A DNA stretch of 64,000 nucleotides from Cryobacterium algoritolerans (lineage in GTDB: Bacteria > Actinomycetota > Actinomycetes > Actinomycetales > Microbacteriaceae): assembly GCF_004402785.1 (NCBI RefSeq), contig NZ_SOFP01000013.1:1-64000 (forward strand), read 5' to 3'. The notes under the pieces were generated by a model. It was not told the origin of the DNA. It saw only the letters and a program-made list of their open reading frames with translations, and ran no database searches. Position numbers and translations under genes: made by a program. The stretch's first letter is position 1; every line of letters begins with the position of its first letter. Below, in pieces: positions 1 through 7,956 of this stretch.

Positions 1-1031
1 GCACGACCGACTCGTGGGTGCTCTGGAACCTGACCGGCGGGCTCGAGGGCGGCGTGCACGCGACCGACGTCACCAACGCCAGCCGCACCATGTTCATGGA
101 CCTGGAGACCCTCCAGTGGGACGACGACATCCTCGCCGCGTTCGACGTGCCCCGCTCGATGCTGCCCGAGATCCGCTCCTCCTCCGAGGTCTACGGCATC
201 GTCAATGAGCACAGTCTGCTCCGCGAGGTGCCGATCGCGGGCATCCTCGGTGACCAGCAGGCCGCGACCTTCGGCCAGGCCGCATTCGACCAGGGCGAGG
301 CGAAGAACACCTACGGCACCGGTAACTTCCTCATCTTCAACACCGGCACCGAGATCGTGCACTCCAAGAACGGCCTGCTCACCACGGTCGGCTACAAGCT
401 CGGCGACGCGGAAACCCACTATGCGCTGGAGGGATCGATCGCCGTCACCGGGGCACTCGTGCAGTGGCTGCGCGACAACCTCGGCATCGTCGGCTCGGCC
501 GCCGAGGTCGAGGCGCTTGCGCTCTCGGTCAAGGACAACGGCGGCGCCTACTTCGTGCCCGCGTTCTCCGGCCTGTTCGCGCCGTACTGGCGCTCGGATG
601 CCCGCGGCGCCCTGGTCGGCCTGACCCGCTTCGTGAATAAGGGCCACATCGCCCGTGCCGCGCTCGAGGCGATCGCCTATCAGACCCGAGAGGTGCTGGA
701 CGCGGTCAACGCCGACTCCGGGGTTCCGCTGACCGAGCTCAAGGTCGACGGCGGTGCCTCGGCCAACGGCCTGCTGATGCAGTTCCAGGCCGACATCCTC
801 GGCGTATCCGTCGTGCGGCCGGTCGTGGCGGAGACCACCGCACTCGGCGCCGCCTACGCGGCCGGCCTCGCGGTCGGCTTCTGGAGCAGCCTCGACGAGC
901 TCCGCGCCAACTGGCAGGAGGACTCCCGCTGGGAGCCGCAGATGGATGTTGCCGAGCGCGACCGCCTGCTGCGCAACTGGAAGAAGGCCGTCACCAAGTC
1001 CCTCGACTGGGTCGACGAAGACGTCGTCTAG
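1..1031 (+). CDS. glpK: Glycerol kinase, 5' end outside window
   Basis: This is the C-terminal two thirds of glycerol kinase, a cytosolic enzyme that makes sn-glycerol 3-phosphate from glycerol and ATP. The gene is cut by the left edge; the frame runs from base 3 and about 342 of the usual ~500 codons are present. Visible FGGY-kinase motifs are [24 protein letters not shown] in the middle, and the C-terminal ATPase motif [16 protein letters not shown] followed by [16 protein letters not shown]. The stop codon TAG is at 1029-1031, two bases before a long tandem repeat and about 130 bases before a hairpin terminator. No glycerol facilitator is visible because the upstream side is missing. The family assignment is firm. 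Confidence 0.96.
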   Translation, partial: TTDSWVLWNLTGGLEGGVHATDVTNASRTMFMDLETLQWDDDILAAFDVPRSMLPEIRSSSEVYGIVNEHSLLREVPIAGILGDQQAATFGQAAFDQGEAKNTYGTGNFLIFNTGTEIVHSKNGLLTTVGYKLGDAETHYALEGSIAVTGALVQWLRDNLGIVGSAAEVEALALSVKDNGGAYFVPAFSGLFAPYWRSDARGALVGLTRFVNKGHIARAALEAIAYQTREVLDAVNADSGVPLTELKVDGGASANGLLMQFQADILGVSVVRPVVAETTALGAAYAAGLAVGFWSSLDELRANWQEDSRWEPQMDVAERDRLLRNWKKAVTKSLDWVDEDVV

Positions 1032-1033
1032 TC

Positions 1034-1150
1034 CACCACCTGCACCACCTGCACCACCTGCACCACCTGCACCACCTGCACCACCTGCACCACCTGCACC
1101 ACCTGCACCACCTGCACCACCTGCACCACCTGCACCACCTGCACCACCTG
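1034..1150. repeat. 13-copy 9-bp minisatellite in the glpK 3' region
   Basis: Thirteen perfect head-to-tail copies of the 9-bp unit CACCACCTG fill 117 bp. They start two bases after the glpK stop and end eight bases before the terminator stem. The top strand is pyrimidine-rich; the other strand is dense in GG pairs and could form weak two-layer quadruplexes. Because 9 is a multiple of 3, every frame through the array is open and gives artefact peptides such as repeated Pro-Pro-Ala. I do not regard those as genes. Confidence 0.98.
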
Positions 1151-1158
1151 CTTTGCGG

Positions 1159-1190
1159 AAACCCGGCGCCCACCTCAGGCCGCCGGGTTT
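1159..1190 (+). terminator. Hairpin terminator of glpK
   Basis: A 10-bp perfect stem AAACCCGGCG / CGCCGGGTTT encloses a 12-base loop and ends in a short T run (TTTTCG). It lies directly after the minisatellite, so the repeat would be transcribed as 3' UTR of the glpK message. Confidence 0.75.
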
Positions 1191-1236
1191 TCGTCATCCG
1201 CCCCCGCCGCTGCTCCACCATGGCCTCTCGACCTCT

Positions 1237-1333
1237 GTGGCTAACTCAGGAGATCCCGCTCAGCGGCGTCAACCTGGCGCGAACCAGTGCGACGGGGGTG
1301 GGTCCTGAGCCGCCGTTCTCCTGAGTTAGCCAC
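1237..1333. repeat. 97-bp palindrome-ended element, copy 1
   Basis: The element begins GTGGCTAACTCAGGAGA (1237-1253) and ends with its exact reverse complement TCTCCTGAGTTAGCCAC (1317-1333), a 17-bp perfect terminal inverted repeat. A second 97-bp copy with the same right end lies at 2371-2467. The two copies bracket the single gene at 1440-2330. It is too short to encode a transposase, so it is either a MITE-like or REP-like element, or the boundary of a mobile cassette. Confidence 0.8.
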
Positions 1334-1439
1334 CGCGCTGCGCTCGATTGCTGTTGTGCACATTTCCCGCGGATCTGTATTGTCCACAGTTTGCGTTCCC
1401 GCAGGGTGGCGGCTCGCTGGGTCTACGACACTTCCCGCC

Positions 1440-2330
1440 ATGACCTGGACCGACTACTTCCGTGAGAACGACGTGCGTATCGCCGAGACGAAGGCGCTGG
1501 TGGCAGCCGGGGCAAATTGGCGCGCTCTGCGCGCTGCCACGGGGAGCGGTTCGCTGGTCCGAGCGAGGCGGGGGCACTATGCCTTGCCAGACATTGACCG
1601 GCACATCCTCGCAGCCGTGCGCCTGGGAGGACGGCTCGCGTGTGTCTCCGCTGCCGCTCAGTGCGGGGCCTTCGTGCTCGACAACACTTTCACCCACATC
1701 GTTCTTGTCCCGAACGCGTCGAGGCTGCGTGCGCCGCACAACCGATTCCAGTTGCTCAACGACCAGAACCGCGACGGTGCGCAACTGCATTGGGGCAAGT
1801 TGATCGAGCCGGATTCCGGCACTGAGTACAGCATCGGTCTGGCCGATGCGTTGGTGCAGATCGTCCGGTGCCAGGAACCTCGATTCGCGCTCGCGTCCAT
1901 TGACAACGCGTTGCACCAACGGCTCATCAAACCGGAGGCCGTTCCAGCGATCTTCGCGGCGTTGCCCGCAAGCATCCAATACCTGCGTCCGCTCATTGAC
2001 CGGCGCAGTGAGTCAGGACAGGAGACTGTGCTTCGGTTCATCGTGCAGAAGGCCGGATACGACGTCGAGATCCAGGTGACGGTTGACGGTGTCGGCCGCG
2101 TCGATATGGTCGTGGAGGGATGCCTCGTCGTCGAGGCGGACAGCCGACGATTCCACGAGGGGTGGGAGGCGCAGGCGCGCGACCGTACACGAGATTGCGA
2201 CCTGGCGATGAGGGGTTACCTGAGTCTCCGCGTCCTCTACCGCGACATCATGTACCGTCCGGACCGTGTCGTGGCGGCCATTGGCGGCCTACTTGCGGCA
2301 AGTAGCCGGTATCGTACGGTCATCCTCTGA
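1440..2330 (+). CDS. AbiEi/DUF559-like protein with Vsr-type nuclease fold
   Basis: The protein has 296 residues from ATG 1440; upstream in-frame codons run into the palindromic element and look non-coding. The N-terminal part (about residues 15-55) resembles the winged-helix AbiEi antitoxin-type domain found in many actinobacterial proteins, containing VRARRGHYALPD. The C-terminal part resembles DUF559/Vsr-like PD-(D/E)xK nucleases. It has a conserved Glu in ESGQETVLRFIV, then Asp in RVDMVVEGCLVVEAD with the E-x-D pair, then SRRFHEGWEAQARDRTRD. No toxin partner gene is adjacent. Such proteins are usually annotated as AbiEi-family or DUF559; their real function is unknown. The gene sits alone between two 97-bp palindrome-ended repeats and runs opposite to the following operon, so transfer as a cassette is possible. 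Confidence 0.75.
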   Translation: MTWTDYFRENDVRIAETKALVAAGANWRALRAATGSGSLVRARRGHYALPDIDRHILAAVRLGGRLACVSAAAQCGAFVLDNTFTHIVLVPNASRLRAPHNRFQLLNDQNRDGAQLHWGKLIEPDSGTEYSIGLADALVQIVRCQEPRFALASIDNALHQRLIKPEAVPAIFAALPASIQYLRPLIDRRSESGQETVLRFIVQKAGYDVEIQVTVDGVGRVDMVVEGCLVVEADSRRFHEGWEAQARDRTRDCDLAMRGYLSLRVLYRDIMYRPDRVVAAIGGLLAASSRYRTVIL

Positions 2331-2370
2331 CCGGTCACCGGCCAGAGGGGCCGAGGTCGGGCTCCGGGAG

Positions 2371-2467
2371 CGGGGTAACTCAGGAGATCCAGCCCAAGGC
2401 GACTTTCGGCGTCCAGCAGTTCTGCGGTTCGCCCGAGTGGGGGGCTCGCGTCTCCTGAGTTAGCCAC
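2371..2467. repeat. 97-bp palindrome-ended element, copy 2
   Basis: The right end TCTCCTGAGTTAGCCAC (2451-2467) matches copy 1 exactly. The left end keeps TAACTCAGGAGATCC (2376-2390) but has lost the outer GTGGC. The length is the same as copy 1 (97 bp) while the interior has diverged. The right tip supplies the stop codon TAA (2460-2462, minus strand) of the HAD hydrolase gene, so the element abuts or has trimmed that gene. Confidence 0.78.
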
Positions 2468-3254
2468 CACGCGCGAGGAGGGTGCGGGAGGTGAGGGCGG
2501 CGGGCAGCCCGGCCAGGCCGGTGATCCGGAGCACGCCGAGACGGGCGGCGTCGGCGGCATCCGCCGGGTCCACCGCGGCGTCCCGCCGGTCGAGCCAGAT
2601 CGCGGTGAGGCCGGCGGCCGCCGCTCCAATCGCGTCGGTCCGGAGTCGGTCGCCGACATAGGCCGCCTCGCCGGGCCTGACCCCGAAGACCGTGCAGGCG
2701 TGCTCGAAGATGCGGCGGTCGGGTTTGGCCACGCCGAACGCAGCTGAGGTGATGACCCGTTCCAGCCGGCCGTCGAGGCCCGTGCGCTCGAGCTTGGGCT
2801 GCTGGTGCGAGCCCTCACCATTGGTGATCAGCCCGAAACGGATGCCCGGGAACTCACCCTCGAGGGTTGCCAGACAGGGCAGGACGTCATCGTGCAGCCG
2901 CCAACTCGCCCGGTAGTGCTCGAAGTAGGTGCCGAACCAGTCCGCCGCCTCCTGGTCGGTCAGGGGAACCCCGTGCGCCGCAGCGAAGTCACGGGCCCGC
3001 TCCCGCCGCTGGCCGGGGAAGTCCAGTCGCCCGGCGAGGTAGGAGTGGTAGTGCCTCTCCTCCAGCTCCTGCCAGAGCGCGACCGCGCGGGCCGTGTCGA
3101 CGCCGTCGAACGGGCCACCCAGGGCCGCAAGATACCGCAGGATTCCGTCGGCGACCGCGCCGCGATGCGCGAACAGCGTGTCGTCCAGGTCGAAGAGGAC
3201 GACGGAGGGCGCGACGGATGGGGTGACCGAGGGGATGCTCCTGGGCGCGGCCAT
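2460..3254 (-). CDS. HAD-superfamily hydrolase
   Basis: A 264-residue cytosolic phosphatase of the haloacid-dehalogenase superfamily. All four motifs are visible: nucleophile DLDDT (about residues 22-26), LITNGEG (motif II region), the lysine in GVAKPDRRIFEHA, and the acidic motif YVGDRLRTDAIGAAAAG. An inserted helical cap lies between motifs I and II, which fits the class I, YjjG/PHOSPHO-like group. The substrate cannot be told. It is the last gene of the leftward operon trpS-GNAT-HAD; its start is three bases after the GNAT stop. The last codons and the stop lie in the end of the repeat at 2371-2467, so the natural C-terminus may have been altered. Confidence 0.88.
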   Translation of the reverse strand: MAAPRSIPSVTPSVAPSVVLFDLDDTLFAHRGAVADGILRYLAALGGPFDGVDTARAVALWQELEERHYHSYLAGRLDFPGQRRERARDFAAAHGVPLTDQEAADWFGTYFEHYRASWRLHDDVLPCLATLEGEFPGIRFGLITNGEGSHQQPKLERTGLDGRLERVITSAAFGVAKPDRRIFEHACTVFGVRPGEAAYVGDRLRTDAIGAAAAGLTAIWLDRRDAAVDPADAADAARLGVLRITGLAGLPAALTSRTLLARGG

Positions 3255-3257
3255 GAC

Positions 3258-3827
3258 TCAGCCGGCAACCACGTCGGCGGGCCAGCCGGCCTTCGGCTGA
3301 CGGTCGTCGGCGGAGCGGAGGCGCCCGGTCCAGGCCGAGGGAAACGACCCGTCGCGGTGCGGGTGGTCGGCGGGCGCCTCACCGAGGAAACTGAAGCCCG
3401 TCTTCCGGGCGGTGCGCGCCGAGGCGATGTTCCCCGGAACGCACTGCCAGTTGATGGCGTCGACGACGCCGGTGGAGAACGCCCAGTCAGCGACGAGTCG
3501 CTGCGCCTCCGGGAGGTAACCGTGGCCGCGGTGTGGTGTGCCCAGCCAGTAGCCGATGGAGGCGGTGGGGATGCGAAGCCCGATCACCCCGATCAACGCG
3601 GGGGATTCCGGTACGCGAACCGCCCAGGCATATTCCTGATCCGATGCCCACGCCGCCGGCACATACTCCGAAATGAATGAATCCGCGTACTCGCGACGGT
3701 ACGGCCACGGCACGGTGAGATACCGCTCGAACACAGGGTCCTGACAGTACTCGAACACAGCCTCGGCGTCATCGGCGGTCGGCTGGTCCAACCGCACCAG
3801 CGGTGACGACAGTCCGATCGGGTTCAT
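3258..3827 (-). CDS. GNAT-family N-acetyltransferase (RimJ/RimL-like)
   Basis: A 189-residue protein of the GNAT fold. The start MNPIGLSSPLVRLDQPTADD resembles RimJ/RimL-type acetyltransferases. The acetyl-CoA binding region is IGYWLGTPHRGHGYLPEAQR (R/Q-x-x-G-x-G/A loop as RGHGYL), followed by the typical VPGNIASARTARKTGFSFLGE. The known role of such enzymes is acetyl transfer to an amine, often a protein N-terminus or a small molecule; the substrate is not predictable here. ATG 3827 lies two bases after the trpS stop codon, and the gene ends three bases before the HAD start, so the three are co-transcribed. Confidence 0.9.
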   Translation of the reverse strand: MNPIGLSSPLVRLDQPTADDAEAVFEYCQDPVFERYLTVPWPYRREYADSFISEYVPAAWASDQEYAWAVRVPESPALIGVIGLRIPTASIGYWLGTPHRGHGYLPEAQRLVADWAFSTGVVDAINWQCVPGNIASARTARKTGFSFLGEAPADHPHRDGSFPSAWTGRLRSADDRQPKAGWPADVVAG

Positions 3828-3829
3828 GA

Positions 3830-4834
3830 TCAGGCGCGGGGGATGAGTCCGACGCGGTCGAACGCGCGGGCGAGGGTGACGTTGGCGACACCGGCGGCGC
3901 GGTCGGCGTTGTGGGCGAGCAGGCGGTCGAGTTCGGCCGGGTCGCCCAGCAGCTCGAGCACGCGCGCCCGGATCGGGCCGAAGGTGCCCGTGACGACCTC
4001 GGCGAGCCCCTTCTTGAGGTCCCCGTAACCGCGGCCGGCATACTCGTCTTCGAGGGACTGGATCGAGCGCTCGGCCATGGTCGAGTAAATCGTGAGGAGG
4101 TTGGTGACCCCCGGCTTGTTCTCCCGGTCGAAGACGACGCCGCCGTCGGCGTCCGTCACCGCCCGCATGATCTTCTTCGCCGTGACCGACGGTTCGTCCA
4201 GCAACCAGATCACCCCGGCGTGCGACTCGGCCGACTTCGACATCTTTGCGGTGGGGTTCTGCAGGTCGAAGATCTTCGCCGTCTCCTTCTGGATGTCTGC
4301 CTCCGGAATCACGAAGGTATCGCCGAAGCGCGAGTTGAACCGCGCCGCGATGTCGCGGGTGAGCTCGACGTGTTGGCGCTGGTCCTCGCCGACGGGCACG
4401 ACGACCGTGTCGTAGAGCAGGATGTCCGCGGCCATCAGGATCGGGTAGGCGAACAGCCCGACCGTGGTGCCGTCGGAGCCCTGCTTGGCGGACTTGTCCT
4501 TGAACTGGGTCATCCGGCTGGCCTCGCCGAACCCGGTGATGGTGTTGAGCACCCAGGCCAGCTGGGCGTGCGCGGCAACATGCGACTGCACGTACAGGGT
4601 CGCCGCTGACGGGTCGATCCCGCTCGCAATGTACTGCGCCGCGGTGCGCCGGGTGTTCTCGCGCAGCTTCACCGGGTCCTGAGCCACGGTGAGGGCGTGC
4701 AGGTCGACGATCGAGAAGTATGCGTCGTGGGTCTGCTGCAGCGCCTTCCAGCTCAGCAGGGCGCCGATGTAGTTTCCGATCTGGAGGGAGTCCGCGGAGG
4801 GCTGCATTCCGGAATAGAGGCGGGGCTTGTTCAT
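3830..4834 (-). CDS. trpS: Tryptophanyl-tRNA synthetase
   Basis: A class I aminoacyl-tRNA synthetase of 334 residues, the usual length for bacterial TrpRS, that charges tRNA-Trp in the cytosol. The start [20 protein letters not shown] matches the family. The HIGH-type signature is written L-Q-I-G-N (residues 17-21), with Gln where many homologues have His. KMSKS is intact at about residues 197-201 ([10 protein letters not shown]). [15 protein letters not shown] is the conserved tryptophan-pocket helix. It is the first gene of the operon that continues with the GNAT and HAD genes. A gap of about 60 bases separates it from xth upstream, so xth may be co-transcribed. Confidence 0.96.
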   Translation of the reverse strand: MNKPRLYSGMQPSADSLQIGNYIGALLSWKALQQTHDAYFSIVDLHALTVAQDPVKLRENTRRTAAQYIASGIDPSAATLYVQSHVAAHAQLAWVLNTITGFGEASRMTQFKDKSAKQGSDGTTVGLFAYPILMAADILLYDTVVVPVGEDQRQHVELTRDIAARFNSRFGDTFVIPEADIQKETAKIFDLQNPTAKMSKSAESHAGVIWLLDEPSVTAKKIMRAVTDADGGVVFDRENKPGVTNLLTIYSTMAERSIQSLEDEYAGRGYGDLKKGLAEVVTGTFGPIRARVLELLGDPAELDRLLAHNADRAAGVANVTLARAFDRVGLIPRA

Positions 4835-4893
4835 GGGATCTTTCGTGGCGTGGGGCCGCCGGGGGTGCCGGCGGCGCAGGAGAAGAAGGTGGG

Positions 4894-5754
4894 TTAGACG
4901 AGGTAGTCGACGACAACCGGCGTGTGGTCCGACCAGCGCTGGTCATAGGCGTCGGCCCGGTCGACGGCGTAGCTGGTGACGGATGCGGCGAGGGTCGGCG
5001 TCGCGAGCTGGTAGTCGATGCGCCACCCGGTGTCATTGTCGAAGGCCTGCCCCCGCCACGACCACCAGGTGAACGGCCCGTCGACCTCGCCGGCAAACTT
5101 GCGGCCCACGTCGACCCAGCCGAGGCCGGCGCCGTCGTTGTAGCCCGGTGCGTCCTCTGCGCCGAGGATCCGGTCGAAATAGGCGCGTTCCTCGGGGAGG
5201 AAGCCGGCGCGCTTCACGTTGCCGCGCCAGTTCTTGATGTCGAGCCTGCGGTGGCCCACATTCAGGTCGCCGAGCACGACGGCCCGCTCGCTGTGGGCGG
5301 CCAGCTCGGGTAGCCGGTCGAGCATCGCGTCCAGGAAGCGGTACTTCTCGACCTGCTTCGGGGTGTCGACCTCGCCGGAGTGCACGTAGGTGCTCACGAC
5401 CGTGACGATCTTGCCATTGACCTCATAGTCGGCCTCGAGCCAGCGGCCGGCGCTGTCGAAGTCGGGCGCGCCGAGCTCGACCCGATGGATGGACGCCGTG
5501 GAGCGGCTGGCCAGCGCCACGCCGGCCCGCCCCTTCATGCTCGCCGCGTCGTGCAGGATGCTCCACTCCGGCCCGAGCAGGTTCTCGAGGTCTTCGGTCG
5601 ACGCGCGCACCTCCTGGATGGCGAGGATGTCGACGTCCCGCTGGGCGAGCCACTCACCCATCCCCTTGCGGAAGGCGGCACGCACCCCGTTCGTGTTGAT
5701 GCTGGCGATGCGAAGCGGCTGGGCCGGGGAGGGGGAATCAGGCGTGGACGGCAT
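4894..5754 (-). CDS. xth: Exodeoxyribonuclease III
   Basis: A Mg-dependent AP endonuclease and 3'-5' exonuclease for base-excision repair, 286 residues. The exonuclease-endonuclease-phosphatase motifs are all present: [23 protein letters not shown] (catalytic Glu), [25 protein letters not shown] (Asp/Asn pair), [11 protein letters not shown] and the C-terminal [12 protein letters not shown] (catalytic Asp-His). It is transcribed leftward ahead of trpS. A short Pro/Ser-rich N-terminus precedes the first strand and could be shortened by another start. Confidence 0.95.
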   Translation of the reverse strand: MPSTPDSPSPAQPLRIASINTNGVRAAFRKGMGEWLAQRDVDILAIQEVRASTEDLENLLGPEWSILHDAASMKGRAGVALASRSTASIHRVELGAPDFDSAGRWLEADYEVNGKIVTVVSTYVHSGEVDTPKQVEKYRFLDAMLDRLPELAAHSERAVVLGDLNVGHRRLDIKNWRGNVKRAGFLPEERAYFDRILGAEDAPGYNDGAGLGWVDVGRKFAGEVDGPFTWWSWRGQAFDNDTGWRIDYQLATPTLAASVTSYAVDRADAYDQRWSDHTPVVVDYLV

Positions 5755-5763
5755 GGTCCAAGT

Positions 5764-6873
5764 CTAGGTTGGGCGGGCGGCTTCTCCCGCTGGCCTGGCG
5801 GTTTCGTACCGTGAGGCCGCCCGCTCAGCGTTGCGCAGCCGGCGCGCGACCGTCCACCGGTGCCGCCAGTGGGCGTGGTCAAGGGCATTGCGGGCATCAC
5901 GCAGCTCCGCCAGCGCGGCAATCCGGCGGGCCTCTTCCTCCCGCTCCGCCTGTTCGACTGCGGCCCGCTTCGTGTCGATCGGCACCGGCGGGATACCGGC
6001 GTCTTCCATGCCGACCGAGATCCAGGAGGCCGTGAGCAGGATCACAGTGTTCATCAGGTTGAACCAGATCAGGAGCCCGATGATCACGGCGAAGGTGGCC
6101 AGCAGCGGGTTCGATCCGGTCCGGCCGAGCAGCGTTCCGCCGAGCACCTTGAGGGCACCCAGAGCGATCCCGCCGAGGGTGGCCCCGAGGATCAGCTCCC
6201 GGCGCGGGATGTACACCCGCGAGAGCACCCTGAACAGGGTCGCGAGGGTGGCCGTGTCGATCACCAGAACGACGAACAGCCCGATCGTGCGCGCGCCGGC
6301 GTTGAACCAGAAGGACTCCCGGGAGACGCCGAGCAGGCCCAGGATCGCGCCGAGCGCCTCCGTGCTGGCCAGGGAGATCAGCGCCGACACGATCAAGGCG
6401 ACGCCGAAGAGGATGCCGAGGCCCAGTTCCCGAAGCTTGACGAGCACGAAAAAGGTGGCGTCCCTGGGCATCCGGAAGATGGTGCGCACGGCCTGGGTGG
6501 TTGTGGAGAGCCAGCCCAGGGTGGTCCAGAGCAGGCCGACGAGGGCCACGGCGCCGGTCCAGGTCAGCACGCCGGCACCGGCGAGCTGCTGAGGGTCGAT
6601 CACGCCGGCAGTGCCGATGAGACCAGGGACGGACTGGTTGATGATGTCGATCAGGGCGCTCCTGACCTGCTCGTTCGAGCCCAGCACGAGCCCGGCGATG
6701 GAGAACACCACCCAGATTGCCGCGAAGATCGCGAAGATCGCCTGGTAGGTCATGCCGGCGGCGAGGATGCCCCCGCCGGTCTCGGCGAAGTGGGTGACGG
6801 CGCGCACCGGCCGCCAGGCCATGGCGCGCCGGGCCAGGAGGGTTACCTGCTTCACGGGGGCGTGGCTCTTCAC
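5764..6873 (-). CDS. YihY/BrkB-family membrane protein
   Basis: A 369-residue inner-membrane protein of the YihY (UPF0761/BrkB) family. About six hydrophobic segments are visible, including GMTYQAIFAIFAAIWVVFSI, LTWTGAVALVGLLWTTLGWL, LGILFGVALIVSALISLAST, IGLFVVLVIDTATLATLFRV and LLATFAVIIGLLIWFNLMNT. The family hallmark near the N-terminus, a residue stretch before the first helix (ETGGGILAAGMTYQAIFA), is present. The C-terminal ~80 residues are charged and Ala/Arg/Glu-rich, probably a cytosolic helix. The family was once wrongly called RNase BN; its transport role is undefined. The gene ends ten bases before the xth start, so it may head that transcript. Confidence 0.9.
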   Translation of the reverse strand: MKSHAPVKQVTLLARRAMAWRPVRAVTHFAETGGGILAAGMTYQAIFAIFAAIWVVFSIAGLVLGSNEQVRSALIDIINQSVPGLIGTAGVIDPQQLAGAGVLTWTGAVALVGLLWTTLGWLSTTTQAVRTIFRMPRDATFFVLVKLRELGLGILFGVALIVSALISLASTEALGAILGLLGVSRESFWFNAGARTIGLFVVLVIDTATLATLFRVLSRVYIPRRELILGATLGGIALGALKVLGGTLLGRTGSNPLLATFAVIIGLLIWFNLMNTVILLTASWISVGMEDAGIPPVPIDTKRAAVEQAEREEEARRIAALAELRDARNALDHAHWRHRWTVARRLRNAERAASRYETARPAGEAARPT

Positions 6874-7197
6874 GGCTCCAGCCTAACCACTGCCCCACGG
6901 CCGGTCGCGCACCCCCTGTTCGGGGTGCAATCTCAAAATGAGGCGCTCTCAGGTCTTGCGACCTGGGCCCACGGTCTGGCACTATTTCAGTGTTGACCCA
7001 AACAGAGTCGGCCATCCACCACCCGAGGCTGGATGGCGAGCGCGCCACCCGCGGTGCAGGTGGACCCAGGCGCAGACGGGCGGGCAGCGTGCGATGGCAG
7101 GACGGTTCCGTCCTCGGTCGAAACGGCCGGGCGAGACCTCACCCAGCCGGTGGCGTCGAAACCCGAGTCGATGCCACCGGCTACCTCGATCTGCGTG
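6874..7197. other. Intergenic region with two short hairpins
   Basis: This 324-bp gap between the end of sdhB and the start of the yihY-type gene holds no convincing coding region. Two perfect hairpins are visible: GCACCCC/GGGGTGC (6909-6928) and CAGGTC-TTGC-GACCTG (6950-6965). Neither is followed by a clear T tract on the minus strand. They may end the sdh transcript or lie in the leader of the next gene. No convincing promoter boxes were found. Confidence 0.4.
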
Positions 7198-7956
7198 TTA
7201 CTTGAGGCCGCGCACCATGGCCTGTTTGACCTCGGAAATGGCCTGGGTGACCTGGATTCCACGCGGGCACGCCTCGGTGCAGTTGAAGGTGGTGCGGCAG
7301 CGCCACACCCCCTCCTTGTCGTTGAGGATGTCGAGGCGGACCGCTGCGTTGTCGTCGCGCGAGTCGAAGATGAAACGGTGCGCGTTGACGATCGCGGCCG
7401 GTCCGAAGTACTGCCCGTCGGTCCAGAACACGGGGCAGCTCGACGTGCAGGCCGCGCAGAGGATGCACTTGGTGGTGTCGTCGAAGCGTGCGCGTTCGGC
7501 GACGGTCTGGATGCGCTCCTTGCCGTCCTTCGGCTTCTGCTGGGAGACCAGGAAGGGTTGCACGGCCCGGAACGACTCGAAGAACGGCTCCATGTCCACG
7601 ATCAGGTCCTTCTCGAGCGGCAGACCCTTGATCGCCTCCACGTATACCGGCTTGGTGATGTCGAGGTCCTTGATCAGCGTCTTGCAGGCGAGACGGTTGC
7701 GGCCGTTGATGCGCATGGCATCCGAGCCGCAGACGCCGTGCGCGCAGGAACGGCGGAAGCTGAGGCTGCCGTCCTGCTCCCACTTGATCTTGTGCAGCGC
7801 GTCGAGCACCCGGTCGGTCGGGTACATCTGCACGTCGAAGTCATCCCAGTGCGGCTCGTCGTCGACCTCCGGGTTGAACCGGCGGATGATCAGCGTGACG
7901 GTGAAGGACTGGATCTCCTCGGGCACAGCGGGTGGGGTTGCCGTTGCGGTACTCAC
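7198..7956 (-). CDS. sdhB: Succinate dehydrogenase iron-sulfur subunit
   Basis: A 252-residue Fe-S subunit of complex II, passing electrons from SdhA flavin to the membrane quinone site. The [2Fe-2S] ligands are in RRSCAHGVCGSDAM and a later Cys (RLACKTL). The [4Fe-4S]/[3Fe-4S] ligands are in CILCAACTSSCP and NCTEACPRGI. The start is GTG 7956, directly after the sdhA stop TGA (7957-7959) with no spacing, so translation is probably coupled. It is the last gene of sdhCDAB. Confidence 0.96.
   Translation of the reverse strand: MSTATATPPAVPEEIQSFTVTLIIRRFNPEVDDEPHWDDFDVQMYPTDRVLDALHKIKWEQDGSLSFRRSCAHGVCGSDAMRINGRNRLACKTLIKDLDITKPVYVEAIKGLPLEKDLIVDMEPFFESFRAVQPFLVSQQKPKDGKERIQTVAERARFDDTTKCILCAACTSSCPVFWTDGQYFGPAAIVNAHRFIFDSRDDNAAVRLDILNDKEGVWRCRTTFNCTEACPRGIQVTQAISEVKQAMVRGLK

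Noticed and set aside
1034-1150. CRISPR array
   Set aside because: The units are 9 bp with no spacers and no cas genes are near.
946-1308. Open frames through the 9-bp array giving Pro-Pro-Ala or Trp-Cys-Arg repeats on either strand
   Set aside because: A 9-bp repeat leaves every frame open. The frames begin inside glpK and have no domain or ribosome-binding site.
3870-5096. Extension of the GNAT frame upstream across trpS
   Set aside because: The upstream residues are an out-of-frame shadow of trpS. Family similarity starts at ATG 3827, two bases after the trpS stop.
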